Source: Pseudomonas fluorescens NCIMB 11764 (GTDB lineage Bacteria > Pseudomonadota > Gammaproteobacteria > Pseudomonadales > Pseudomonadaceae). Taken from it: DNA of 64,000 nucleotides. The stretch lies in assembly GCF_000293885.2 (NCBI RefSeq), contig NZ_CP010945.1, positions 3,740,001 to 3,804,000 on the forward strand. The letters are read 5' to 3'. The number at the start of each line of letters is the position of its first letter. Position 1 is the stretch's first letter. The notes beneath the pieces were generated by a model that saw only the letters and a list, made by a program, of their open reading frames with translations, searched no databases and was not told the origin of the DNA. The translations under genes and the position numbers were made by a program. Of the stretch, positions 16,467-24,448 are shown one piece after another.

Positions 16467-18532
16467 GCGGCAGCTCCTTCCGTTGGGCAGAAGCCATCAC
16501 GACACGCTTCGCAAAGGGGGCAGAGATCCGCCGCCAACGCGTTGCTTGCCGCCATCAGTGCGGGCTGGGACGACGCGAGCATGGGCGGCAGTTCGGGTGG
16601 CACGGACAAGCCATCGACTGAGCGCGGCATTGCTATCGAGTCGGCTGGCGCGCGCATCGGAGCGCCACCGATCTGGAGTTCGCTGCTGCCGAAAATTCCG
16701 CCGCCGCCTACCTGTAAATGTTCTCCACCGGCTTCGATCGAGAACTGGGTCCTGGCCTTCAGAATGATCAGATCGGCTTCAATAACAACCGCCCGGCCAG
16801 CGCTGAGTGCCTGGGTTTGATCTACGTGAGTGTGGCTGTTGCCGGCAACTTGCAGGTAGTCGTTGGCCTTGAGCTGTGTGTGCCGATCACCGCTGGTGGT
16901 GCGGTGTTCCGTGGCATGCAGCACGGTAACGCTGTCGCCCTTGACGGTGGTGCGCAGCTCGTTGCCGACCTCCAGGCGGCTGTCGTTTTCTATCCGTTGT
17001 TCCATGTCCCGCTGGGCGCGCAGGTAAATCAATTCCTGACCGGCGCGGTCTTCAATATGCAGTTCGCTGAACCCCGTGCTGTCTGGCGAGCTGCGGGAGC
17101 GGAATACGCTGCGGGTTTTGTTGGCGGGTAATTCGTAGGGCACCGGGTTGGCACTGTTGTGCAGGCAGCCGCTGATCTCGGGATGGTCGGGGTCGCCGTC
17201 CTGAAAACTGACCTGGACCTCCATGCCGACTCTCGGCAAGGCGACGCCGCCAAAGGCGTTGCCGGCCAGGAGGGAGGAGACACGCAGCCAGCAACTGCTT
17301 TTATCGTCGTAGCGACCTTCGCGATCCCAGAAGAATTGCACCTTGACCCGACCGAAGTCGTCGCAGTGGATTTCCTCGCCTTTGGGGCCTGTGACCACGG
17401 CGCTTTGAACGCCGGCGATTCGTGGTTTGTCGTGGGTCAGCGGCGAGCGGTAGATCACGTCCCAAGGCGTGGCGAGGAACTGGTTGCGATAACCCTGAAA
17501 GCCGTTGTCATCGCCGGTGCCGGTGTAGGCCGCGTGCTGTTGCAAGACTTGCGGTTGTGCACCTTCATGCTCGATTTCGGTCAGCAACCACAGGTCGTTC
17601 CATTCTTCGTCCGGGTGTTCGGCCAGCGGCAGGAAATGCCCGCAGAGCAGCATCGGTTGATCGCTCTTACCCCGTGCCACCCGGCACGCAGTGCCGTGAC
17701 GTTCCTGTTCGCGTCGACTCAACAGTTTGCCGCGATCTCCCTGGGTAAAACGACCGGGGTACTGGTAATCCTCCAGATCCGCTTCAGTCCCGGACCTATC
17801 GGACCTGCTCTCGGCCTCCAGCAAGATGCGCGCTTTTTTGAAGTCGTAATCGCGGCGAGTGGTGCGGTGGGTGCCAACTCGCACTTGCACGTCAAAGTGC
17901 TTGATCACCGGTGTGTCGGCGACCAGGCCGTTGTCGTGTCTAAAGCGTGTCGGACGGTCGAGCCGGGGAAACACTGTCTGGTCGTCGCCGAACACCATCA
18001 CATGTTTTTCGCGGCTGTGCTGGAAGTGGTAGTGCAGGCCTTCTTCCTGGCAGAGTCGCTCTATGAACGCTCTGTCGGACTCTTTGTACTGAACGCAGTA
18101 CTCACGATCCGGGTAAGCGCTGCCCAGTTGAAACTGGTGGAAGTCACGATGGATGCCGTGGCCGTCGAGCACCTGCGCGATGATTTGCGGAACGGTCATT
18201 TGCTGGAAAATACGGCAATTGGTGCGGTGGTCCAGGTACGCCAGCCTGGGCGCCAGCGTCACGCTGTAGCGGGTCAGGCCATGACCGAGACTGCCTTTGA
18301 CCACGCCATGAATTTGCCCGTGAATGCCGTCGCCGGAACCGTTGAAAGCGAGAAAGGCTTGTTTGTGCAGCAGCTCATTCTGGTCCAGGTCTCGCCTGCC
18401 GCTGACCAGCTCGATCTCAAAGGCGAAAGGCTGGCTGATGAGCTCTTTGCCGGTGAACCTGAGCACCTGAAGGTCATGTTGAATGTCGTTGATCGCAAGG
18501 CTGAAACGGGCACGAGGGTTTGCATTAACCAT
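16463..18532 (-). CDS. vgrG: Type VI secretion spike protein VgrG
   Basis: 689 residues from the ATG at 18532, which has AAAGGAAACC at good spacing; a longer frame to 18583 lacks such a site. The N-terminal two-thirds show the gp27-like part (FSLAINDIQHDLQVLRFTGKELISQPFAFEIELVSG) and the gp5-like OB fold (GRVKVQFFWDREGRYDDKSSCWLRVSSLLAGNAFGG, PRVGMEVQVSFQDGDPDHPEISG). A C-terminal beta-helix with repeating hydrophobic strands follows (about 520-620). The tail is short and Cys-rich (DLCPLCEACRDGFCP), with no fused enzymatic domain, so the toxin is delivered as separate cargo. It is the first gene of the operon. No structural tss genes lie in the window, so this is an orphan vgrG island. Confidence 0.93.
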   Translation of the reverse strand: MVNANPRARFSLAINDIQHDLQVLRFTGKELISQPFAFEIELVSGRRDLDQNELLHKQAFLAFNGSGDGIHGQIHGVVKGSLGHGLTRYSVTLAPRLAYLDHRTNCRIFQQMTVPQIIAQVLDGHGIHRDFHQFQLGSAYPDREYCVQYKESDRAFIERLCQEEGLHYHFQHSREKHVMVFGDDQTVFPRLDRPTRFRHDNGLVADTPVIKHFDVQVRVGTHRTTRRDYDFKKARILLEAESRSDRSGTEADLEDYQYPGRFTQGDRGKLLSRREQERHGTACRVARGKSDQPMLLCGHFLPLAEHPDEEWNDLWLLTEIEHEGAQPQVLQQHAAYTGTGDDNGFQGYRNQFLATPWDVIYRSPLTHDKPRIAGVQSAVVTGPKGEEIHCDDFGRVKVQFFWDREGRYDDKSSCWLRVSSLLAGNAFGGVALPRVGMEVQVSFQDGDPDHPEISGCLHNSANPVPYELPANKTRSVFRSRSSPDSTGFSELHIEDRAGQELIYLRAQRDMEQRIENDSRLEVGNELRTTVKGDSVTVLHATEHRTTSGDRHTQLKANDYLQVAGNSHTHVDQTQALSAGRAVVIEADLIILKARTQFSIEAGGEHLQVGGGGIFGSSELQIGGAPMRAPADSIAMPRSVDGLSVPPELPPMLASSQPALMAASNALAADLCPLCEACRDGFCPTEGAAA

Positions 18533-18699
18533 CCAGGTTTCCTTTTCCTGTGACGTGGCACAGGCTCCGGGACGTTGATGCAACGTGCGTAAATGACCTT
18601 CCCTGGTCAGATCACAATAGAACGTCCCGTAGCCGGGTTCTGTGCGAGGCTATCAAGGGGGCTTGGGAATTGATGTCAGACGGTTCCTAAACTGGCGTT

Positions 18700-18718
18700 A
18701 CATGTCTGACAGACATGT
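18700..18718. promoter_or_regulatory. Perfect 19-bp palindrome between vgrG and rtcB
   Basis: ACATGTCTGACAGACATGT is a perfect inverted repeat (9-base arms, one central base), 168 bases before the vgrG start and 107 bases before rtcB. It is too short and T-poor for a terminator and has the form of a dimeric operator. The regulator is not known. A further TGTCAGAC at about 18674 repeats one half-site. Confidence 0.5.
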
Positions 18719-18824
18719 TCGACGCCAGGGAATGTTCGCGTTCGCTGGGATACTATGAGGACTCAATGTACGGTTCAGTCATCAGAACAGGGCCGAAACA
18801 TCGGCCACTGGAAAGCAGCGAATC

Positions 18825-20051
18825 ATGCAAGACCCTACCTATCAATTGCTGGAAGTCGCTAACGGCAAACCGATCAAGCTCTGGACCGAAGGCGTTCCGG
18901 TAGAAAACGAAGCCCGGCAACAGTTGATCAACACCGCGAAGATGCCGTTTATCTTCAAACACCTGGCGGTGATGCCCGACGTGCACCTTGGCAAGGGCTC
19001 GACCATCGGCAGTGTGATTCCTACCGTGGGCGCGATCATCCCGGCCGCTGTCGGGGTGGATATTGGCTGCGGCATGATCGCCGCGCGCACGTCGCTGACC
19101 GCCGCTGATCTGCCGGATAACCTGCATGGTTTGCGGTGCGCGATCGAGAAGGCGGTTCCCCATGGGCGCACCGTCGGTCGTGGCGTCCGGGACACCGGTG
19201 CCTGGGGCAGCGTTCCCAAACAGGCCGATCACGCCTGGGCTGCCTTGAACCCACGGTTCAAGGCGATCACCGACAAGTACCCGAAACTCGCCAGCACCAA
19301 CAATCGCGGGCACCTGGGCACGTTGGGCAGCGGTAATCATTTCATTGAGGTATGCCTGGATGAAGCCAACCGGGTCTGGTTCATGCTGCACAGCGGTTCA
19401 CGCGGGGTTGGCAACGCCATTGGCAACCTGTTCATTCAGCTGGCTCAGAGCGACATGCGCCAGCACATCGCCAATCTGCCGGACCGTGACCTGGCCTACT
19501 TCAAAGAAGGCAGTCGGCATTTTGATGATTACGTTGAAACCGTCGGTTGGGCTCAGGATTTCGCCCGGCAGAACCGCGCGCTGATGATGCAATCGGTGAT
19601 TCAGGCGACACGGAAGGTGATCAGCAAGCCGTTCGACGTCGCCCTGGAGGCGGTGAACTGCCACCACAACTACGTGCAGAAAGAGCGGCATTTTGGTCAG
19701 GATGTTCTGGTGACCCGCAAAGGTGCGGTGTCGGCGCAGAAGGGTGAGCTGGGGATCATTCCAGGATCGATGGGGGCGAAAAGTTTCATCGTTCGCGGGC
19801 TCGGCAACGAGCAATCGTTCTGCTCCTGTAGCCACGGCGCTGGCCGCACCATGAGCCGTACCAAAGCGAAAAGCCTGTTCACCGTCGAAGATCAGATCCG
19901 CGCCACCGCCCACGTCGAGTGTCGAAAGGATGCGGCGGTGATCGATGAAATACCGATGGCCTACAAAAACATCGACCACGTGATGCACGCCCAGCGCGAA
20001 CTGGTGGAAGTGCTGCATACCTTGCGTCAGGTGGTGTGCGTGAAGGGGTAG
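18825..20051 (+). CDS. rtcB: RNA-splicing ligase RtcB
   Basis: 408 residues, the usual length of bacterial RtcB. It carries PDVHLGKGSTIGSV, GVDIGCGM (Asp79 and Cys82, metal ligands), GTLGSGNHFIE, HSGSRGVGN, CHHNYV and the guanylylated histidine in SCSHGAGRTMSR (His337, the same number as in the E. coli enzyme). RtcB joins 2',3'-cyclic phosphate (or 3'-phosphate) and 5'-hydroxyl RNA ends with GTP and Mn2+, in RNA repair. The start ATG at 18825 has only a weak GGAAAG site. No rtcA or rtcR is beside it, so the usual sigma-54-regulated rtc operon is absent here. Confidence 0.95.
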   Translation: MQDPTYQLLEVANGKPIKLWTEGVPVENEARQQLINTAKMPFIFKHLAVMPDVHLGKGSTIGSVIPTVGAIIPAAVGVDIGCGMIAARTSLTAADLPDNLHGLRCAIEKAVPHGRTVGRGVRDTGAWGSVPKQADHAWAALNPRFKAITDKYPKLASTNNRGHLGTLGSGNHFIEVCLDEANRVWFMLHSGSRGVGNAIGNLFIQLAQSDMRQHIANLPDRDLAYFKEGSRHFDDYVETVGWAQDFARQNRALMMQSVIQATRKVISKPFDVALEAVNCHHNYVQKERHFGQDVLVTRKGAVSAQKGELGIIPGSMGAKSFIVRGLGNEQSFCSCSHGAGRTMSRTKAKSLFTVEDQIRATAHVECRKDAAVIDEIPMAYKNIDHVMHAQRELVEVLHTLRQVVCVKG

Positions 20052-20058
20052 CCGACCG

Positions 20059-20184
20059 CTAGCAGTACTTGATCACGATCCCTTTGAGTTTGCGCCCCTC
20101 GATGGTTCTTACATCGCGAGCCCAGAGCGGCCCATTGACATAGGCGCCCATGGCGGACGAAGGGGGCGCGTCATGAGCGGGCAT
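20059..20184 (-). CDS. Very small hypothetical protein (41 aa)
   Basis: A short frame reading MPAHDAPPSSAMGAYVNG, then PLWARDVRTIEGRKLKG and IVIKYC, with a near-perfect ribosome binding site (GGAGGAAG, 6 bases before the ATG at 20184). The site is much better than for most genes in the window and the codon use is GC-rich like its neighbours. No membrane segment or known domain is seen, and the C-terminal half looks like a single beta-alpha unit. It ends convergently with rtcB (8 bases apart). It is too short for comparison to be decisive. Confidence 0.5.
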   Translation of the reverse strand: MPAHDAPPSSAMGAYVNGPLWARDVRTIEGRKLKGIVIKYC

Positions 20185-20260
20185 GGCGGACTTCCTCCGA
20201 AGGGGCCGCGGCGAGGCGGGGTGGCCTGTTGACGGTAGCAGACGGCCCGGGGGGTTCCAG

Positions 20261-20288
20261 AACGCCCGACTTTTTCAGGTTGGGCGTT
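20261..20288. terminator. Hairpin between the VOC gene and the 41-aa gene
   Basis: AACGCCCGAC-TTTTTCAG-GTTGGGCGTT is a 10-bp stem with one G-T pair. It lies 15 bases beyond the end of the VOC gene transcribed from the right and before the start of the minus-strand small gene. It lacks a long T-tract, so termination strength is uncertain. Confidence 0.55.
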
Positions 20289-20303
20289 TGCTTGCCTGAA
20301 AAG

Positions 20304-20717
20304 TCACTGATCCTTCTCGCAATTGACCATCCATGACACACCAAACCGATCGACCAGCATCCCGAAACGTGCGGCCCAGAAGGTCGCTTCCAGAGGCATT
20401 TGCACGCTGCCGTCTTCCGCCAGCGCATTGAAGACGCGCTCCGCCTCGGCAATGCTGTCGACATTCAGCGAGACCGAACAGCCGGCCATGTCATCCGTGG
20501 GGCGATCAGGGGTGGTATCCGACCCCATGATCGCCTGATCGCCCACCGACAGACGGGTATGAATGATCAGGTTGTGCAGGTCTGCCGGAAAGTGCTCGCG
20601 CGCCGGGCTTTCGCCGAAGGTCATCATCATTTCGAGCTGGCCTTGCAGGGCCTGGGCATAGAAGGTGAACGCGGCTTTGCAGTCGCCGTTGAAGATGAGG
20701 TAGGGATTGATTTTCAT
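20304..20717 (-). CDS. VOC-family protein (PhnB/glyoxalase-like)
   Basis: 137 residues of the PhnB-like branch of the vicinal oxygen chelate superfamily: NPYLIFNGDCKAAFTFYAQALQGQLEMMMTFGE at the start, DQAIMGSD in the middle, and EATFWAARFGMLVDRFGVSWMVNC at the end, the usual closing motif. Proteins of this group bind small ligands or metal in a beta-alpha-beta-beta-beta module. No reaction can be assigned, and family members are often mislabelled as methyltransferases. The start at 20717 has ACCGGGAGTAAAAC before the ATG (GGGAG). Confidence 0.85.
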   Translation of the reverse strand: MKINPYLIFNGDCKAAFTFYAQALQGQLEMMMTFGESPAREHFPADLHNLIIHTRLSVGDQAIMGSDTTPDRPTDDMAGCSVSLNVDSIAEAERVFNALAEDGSVQMPLEATFWAARFGMLVDRFGVSWMVNCEKDQ

Positions 20718-20882
20718 GTTTTACTCCCGGTGATAAAGGACACAGAGGGAGGCGCTATTCACCTGCGGCTCTGCAATGGATGGGCTCCATCAGCAAAGCG
20801 TTAGAGGTGGTAATTCGCAACATTCGTTTAGATGTTTTTCCTATTGGGCCGACGCGGCTTATGGCTTTGCGCAACTGCGCTT

Positions 20883-21485
20883 TCAGGCCACTGCGCGTGG
20901 CGCCGAGGGACGCAGCAAACGTTCAATGGCCCCGCCCACGAGATTTTCCAGCATCTCGACCCGCTCATGTTCCTCCAGCGCCTGGTGCGCCAGCCAGCTC
21001 GGCGCGCTGTTGAGAAGATTGGCGATAGCATGTGCGGCGGCACGTTGCGCCTGTTCGCTGAGGCGGGCGCGGGTGCCGAGCATCAGCAGTAATTTGCGTT
21101 CGTACTGTTCGCGCAACTGCTGAACGCGCGCCTGTTGCTCTTCATTCAGGCAACCGCTGTCGCGTTCTGCCAGGCGGAAATGCCAGGGCATTTCCTGATG
21201 CAGATTCAGGTGTGCGCGGATCAGGTTTTGCAGTTTGTCGCGTTTCGCTGAAGCTTTTTGATCGATACGCCCCAGCGTCGACAGCAGTTCTTCATAGAAC
21301 TCCTCGATCAGGTCGAGCAGCAAGTGCTGCTTGCTGGGGTAATGGTGATACAACGAGCCCGGGGCGAGCCCCAGGCAGGTCGCGAGCTCACGCATGCCGA
21401 CCTGCCCGAACCCCTTGCTGGCAAACAGCTCCAGCACCTTGTCCCGGTACTCGGCGAAACGTGAGCAACGCTCAGGCATAGGCAT
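20883..21485 (-). CDS. TetR-family transcriptional repressor
   Basis: About 200 residues. The N-terminal helix-turn-helix (about 12-58) reads YRDKVLELFASKGFGQVGMRELATCLGLAPGSLYHHYPSKQHLL, typical of TetR proteins. The C-terminal part is all-helical and includes ALEEHERVEMLENLVGGAIERLL. The start at 21485 (or the second ATG at 21479) overlaps the end of the 3-hydroxyacyl-CoA dehydrogenase gene by up to 14 bases, so the two are co-transcribed. That position suggests control of acyl-CoA metabolism, but the ligand is unknown. Confidence 0.87.
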   Translation of the reverse strand: MPMPERCSRFAEYRDKVLELFASKGFGQVGMRELATCLGLAPGSLYHHYPSKQHLLLDLIEEFYEELLSTLGRIDQKASAKRDKLQNLIRAHLNLHQEMPWHFRLAERDSGCLNEEQQARVQQLREQYERKLLLMLGTRARLSEQAQRAAAHAIANLLNSAPSWLAHQALEEHERVEMLENLVGGAIERLLRPSAPRAVA

Positions 21486-22323
21486 GGAAGCCGCGCCCCG
21501 TTTTACGTCCCAGGTAGCCGGCGGCGACCATTTCCTTGAGCAGTGGCGCGGGACGGTATTTGCTGTCGTTGAAACCGTCGTAGAAGGCTTCGAGAATCGC
21601 CAGTACGGTGTCCAGGCCGATCAGGTCCGCCAGTGCCAGCGGGCCGATCGGCTGGTTGCAACCCAGGCGCATGCCGGCGTCGATGTCCTCGGCACTGGCC
21701 AGGCCTTCCTGAAACACCAGGATCGCTTCGTTGATCATCGGCACCAGAATCCGGTTGACCACAAAACCCGGACGATTGCCTGCGGTGATCGCGGTTTTGC
21801 CCAGGGTCGTGGCCATGTCCAGCGCCAGCGCGTGGGTCGCGTCGCTGGTTTGCAGGCCACGAATCACTTCGATCAGGCCCATCACCGGCACCGGGTTGAA
21901 GAAGTGCAGGCCAATGAAACGCTCAGGCTGGCTGACACTGGCGGCGAGCTGGGTGATGGACAGCGACGACGTGTTGGAGGCGATGACACACTCGGTACTG
22001 ACCTGCGCGGCGATCTGTTGCAGCACACGCAGTTTCAGATCAAGGTTTTCGGTGGCGGCTTCGATCACCAGTTGCACGTTCTGCAAACTAGCGTAATCGG
22101 TGCTGGTGCGGATCTTGTCGAGGGCGGCGAGCTTTTGCTCCTGGGTCAGCGTGTCTTTGCTGACCTGCCTGTCGAGATTTTTACCGACGGTCGCGAGTGC
22201 CTTTTGCAAAGCGCTCTCGGAGATGTCGATCAAGGTCACATTGAAACCCGCCAGGGCACAGACTTGCGCGATGCCGTTGCCCATGGTGCCAGCGCCGATC
22301 ACGCCGATGTTTTGCAGATTCAT
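21472..22323 (-). CDS. 3-hydroxyacyl-CoA (3-hydroxybutyryl-CoA) dehydrogenase
   Basis: 283 residues from the ATG at 22323 (AAGGA 9 bases upstream; a longer frame to 22344 has no site). The N-terminal Rossmann fold has IGVIGAGTMGNGIAQVCALAG for NAD binding. Catalytic motifs are NTSSLSITQLA and ERFIGLHFFNPVPVM (the His and Glu/Asn of the family), then NRPGFVVNRILVPMINEA and the C-terminal domain GPLALADLIGLDT...LGRKTGRGFHAY. It oxidises 3-hydroxyacyl-CoA to 3-oxoacyl-CoA with NAD+ in fatty-acid or hydroxybutyrate breakdown. It is a single-domain enzyme, unlike FadB. A TetR gene overlaps its end and an AraC gene diverges from its start. Confidence 0.92.
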   Translation of the reverse strand: MNLQNIGVIGAGTMGNGIAQVCALAGFNVTLIDISESALQKALATVGKNLDRQVSKDTLTQEQKLAALDKIRTSTDYASLQNVQLVIEAATENLDLKLRVLQQIAAQVSTECVIASNTSSLSITQLAASVSQPERFIGLHFFNPVPVMGLIEVIRGLQTSDATHALALDMATTLGKTAITAGNRPGFVVNRILVPMINEAILVFQEGLASAEDIDAGMRLGCNQPIGPLALADLIGLDTVLAILEAFYDGFNDSKYRPAPLLKEMVAAGYLGRKTGRGFHAYA

Positions 22324-22491
22324 GTCACACGTCCTTCCGGTCAAACCCTGCGATACCTTGGCCGAGGCAACGGCCGAAGGCGTACTATTGGCCGCGAGTC
22401 TAGAACCGGCGGGGCGGTTGTCCTATGCCGAAACTGTTCAACGGTGCTGGTGTTTTTTGCCATTCGGGTAATTGGGGAGCGAAGCGTTCAG

Positions 22492-23520
22492 ATGCGGGAA
22501 AAGGACTCGGTGGCCGCCTACTTTGTGCAGGCGATGATCCATGGGCTGGGGGACGACCCGCAGCGACGGCGGGCTGCGCTGGAGCAGGCAGGCATCGATC
22601 CGGCGTTGATCGAACAGCCCGTGGCGCGGGTGCCGGCCAGTGCGTTCGCTGCACTCTGGCTGATCCAGATCCGCGAGCTCGACGACGAGTTCTTCCGGCT
22701 CGACTCCCACGGGATGCCGCCGGGCAGCTTCGCCCTGATATGCCGAGCCTTGATTCAGGAGCCCGATCTGCACAAAGCCCTGCGCCAGTGCCTGAGCAAC
22801 TTTGCGCTGTTCCTTCGCGACTTTCGCGGCACGCTGACGGTGCGCGGCAAACGTGCGGTCATCAGCCTGGATACCTGCGCGCAAAACGATGATGTGGCGC
22901 GTTTGGGCGAAGAGACGTTTCTGGTGCTGATGATCAGCCTGCTGTGCTGGCTGGGCGGTCGGCGCATCCCCATCGATCGTGCGGATTTTCGTCATGAACG
23001 CGTGGCCCTCAGCGATGATCGTTTGCTCTGGGGCCCCAACCTGACTTTCGGCGCCGAGCGCACCGAAATCGAATTCGCCAGCCACTACCTGCGCCTGCCG
23101 GTGGTTCAGGACCTCGCCTCCCTGAAAGTGTTTCTGCGTACCGCGCCGCAATGGCTGGTGATCCGCTTCCGCAACCAGCATGGCCTGGCGTCGCAGGTTC
23201 ATCAGCGTTTGCGCCACAGTCATTACAGCCAGTGGCCGACCCTGCAAGCCTTCGCCCTGGAACAACACCTCAGCCCCAGCACCTTTCGTCGCAAGCTGGA
23301 GCGTGAAGGGTGTTCGTATCAGGAGATCAAGGACGAAGTGCGCCGCGGCGTGGCGTTTGAACAGTTGCGTCAGAGCAAGGCCAGCATTGGTGACATTGCC
23401 GAACAACTGGGTTTTCAGGAGCCGAGTGCGTTTCATCGGGCGTTCAAGAAGTGGACGGGGGAGAGTCCGGGGCGGTATCGGGCGCGGTTTCAGGAGCACA
23501 TGACGTCGGATCTGGATTGA
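22492..23520 (+). CDS. AraC-family transcriptional regulator
   Basis: 342 residues from the ATG at 22492 (GGGGAGC about 11 bases upstream). The frame is open much further upstream, but that part is antisense to the dehydrogenase gene. The N-terminal arabinose-binding-type domain (about 20-205) is followed by a helix-turn-helix region (about 245-335): FALEQHLSPSTFRRKLEREGCSYQEIKDEVRRGVA and IGDIAEQLGFQEPSAFHRAFKKWTGESPGRYR. It is divergent from the dehydrogenase/TetR operon, with 168 bases between the starts, and is therefore a candidate regulator of it. Confidence 0.87.
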   Translation: MREKDSVAAYFVQAMIHGLGDDPQRRRAALEQAGIDPALIEQPVARVPASAFAALWLIQIRELDDEFFRLDSHGMPPGSFALICRALIQEPDLHKALRQCLSNFALFLRDFRGTLTVRGKRAVISLDTCAQNDDVARLGEETFLVLMISLLCWLGGRRIPIDRADFRHERVALSDDRLLWGPNLTFGAERTEIEFASHYLRLPVVQDLASLKVFLRTAPQWLVIRFRNQHGLASQVHQRLRHSHYSQWPTLQAFALEQHLSPSTFRRKLEREGCSYQEIKDEVRRGVAFEQLRQSKASIGDIAEQLGFQEPSAFHRAFKKWTGESPGRYRARFQEHMTSDLD

Positions 23521-23689
23521 GTTTTTGTCCAGTTTTTCTTTGTTAAATGTAGGAGGATTTTCGGCTTGTAGTCCCGCTTGTAGTCCCGACATTTCTTGTG
23601 ACGAGCCTCCATTTTCAATGGATGACACAGGCTGTTGTAGTGCTGTATTTATTTGCGCCAGCTCGAACTTTTCAATGGATTGGAATGGC

Positions 23690-24286
23690 ATGGATGGCTT
23701 GGTCAAGGAAGTGATTCCGTTACTTCAGTATTTGCTCCCGGGTTTTTTGGCAGCCTGGATTTTTTACTCGCTGACGGCGTTCAAACGTCCGGATACCTTT
23801 GGGCAGATCGTCCAGGCGTTGATTTTTACGTTTGTGATTCAGTCGCTGGTTGTCGGTTTGGGAGCGGTGCTGCTTTTAACGGGGGAGCGTTTTTTCTCAG
23901 TCGGCGCGTGGGACAGGAAATCGGAGGCTCTGTGGTCTGCTGTGATAGCGGTGCTGTTGGGCTTTCTATCCTGTCACATCGCTAGCAGCGACAAGCTTCA
24001 CGCTTTACTGCGGAAGCTGAAAATCACCACGCAATCTTCATATCCTTGCGAGTGGTACAGCGCTTTTTTATCGCGGAAAAGATATGTAGTGCTGCATTTG
24101 GTAGATAGCAAACGCCTGTTTGGCTGGCCAACAGAATGGCCGTCGGAACCTGCACGAGGACAATTCGTTCTCGAGTACCCTAGCTGGATTGATGGTGCAA
24201 ACAAACCGTTTCACACCGGGATCGAAGTCATTGTTATTGATGTTTCAAAGGTTCAGTGGGTCGAGTTCACGAAAACAACAGGGTGA
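23690..24286 (+). CDS. DUF6338-like membrane protein
   Basis: About 198 residues from the ATG at 23690. Upstream in-frame ATGs (23675, 23525) have no better ribosome site, and the region before them is Ser/Cys-rich without conservation marks. Three hydrophobic segments follow (LLQYLLPGFLAAWIFYSL, TFGQIVQALIFTFVIQSLVVGLGAVLLL, LWSAVIAVLLGFLSCHIA), then a soluble C-terminal part with WYSAFLSRKRYVVLHLVDSKRLFGWPTEWP. This matches my memory of the DUF6338 family of uncharacterised inner-membrane proteins. The next small gene begins 4 bases after its stop, and an ABC exporter follows that, all in one direction. The start is uncertain. Confidence 0.72.
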   Translation: MDGLVKEVIPLLQYLLPGFLAAWIFYSLTAFKRPDTFGQIVQALIFTFVIQSLVVGLGAVLLLTGERFFSVGAWDRKSEALWSAVIAVLLGFLSCHIASSDKLHALLRKLKITTQSSYPCEWYSAFLSRKRYVVLHLVDSKRLFGWPTEWPSEPARGQFVLEYPSWIDGANKPFHTGIEVIVIDVSKVQWVEFTKTTG

Positions 24287-24290
24287 TTAA

Positions 24291-24446
24291 ATGACAAGCA
24301 AAGCACCGCAAGAAATGCCGGCTGAACTTCGGCGGTTAATGGAGGAGTGGCACAATGGTGGCCCTCCACCCCCCGGGCTGGTTATTCCCCTCGGTCCTCC
24401 ACCTTCAAGAAGACCCTTCGAGAAACCACGCAAGCGCAGCAGATAA
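24291..24446 (+). CDS. Small Pro/Arg-rich protein (51 aa)
   Basis: A short frame that begins 4 bases after the DUF6338 stop and ends 2 bases before the ABC transporter start. It reads MTSKAPQEMPAELRRLMEEW, then a Pro-rich stretch (HNGGPPPPGLVIPLGPPPS), and ends with a basic tail (RRPFEKPRKRSR). No membrane segment is present. Its own ribosome site is poor (GGGTGATTAA), so it is probably translated by coupling to the upstream gene. It would keep ribosomes moving to the ABC gene, which also lacks a good site. Unknown function. Confidence 0.55.
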   Translation: MTSKAPQEMPAELRRLMEEWHNGGPPPPGLVIPLGPPPSRRPFEKPRKRSR

Positions 24447-24448
24447 AC

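Noticed and set aside
11021..18532. Prophage or phage-tail remnant instead of a type VI island
   Set aside because: vgrG plus a DUF4123 adaptor, lipoproteins and a lipase is the known type VI cargo arrangement. There are no capsid, portal, integrase or lysis genes.
17159..18553. 464-codon frame antisense to vgrG
   Set aside because: No recognisable domain. VgrG on the other strand is unambiguous.
21394..22491. Long upstream extension of the AraC gene at 22492
   Set aside because: Lies antisense to the dehydrogenase and TetR genes. AraC homology starts only at 22492, where a ribosome site is found.
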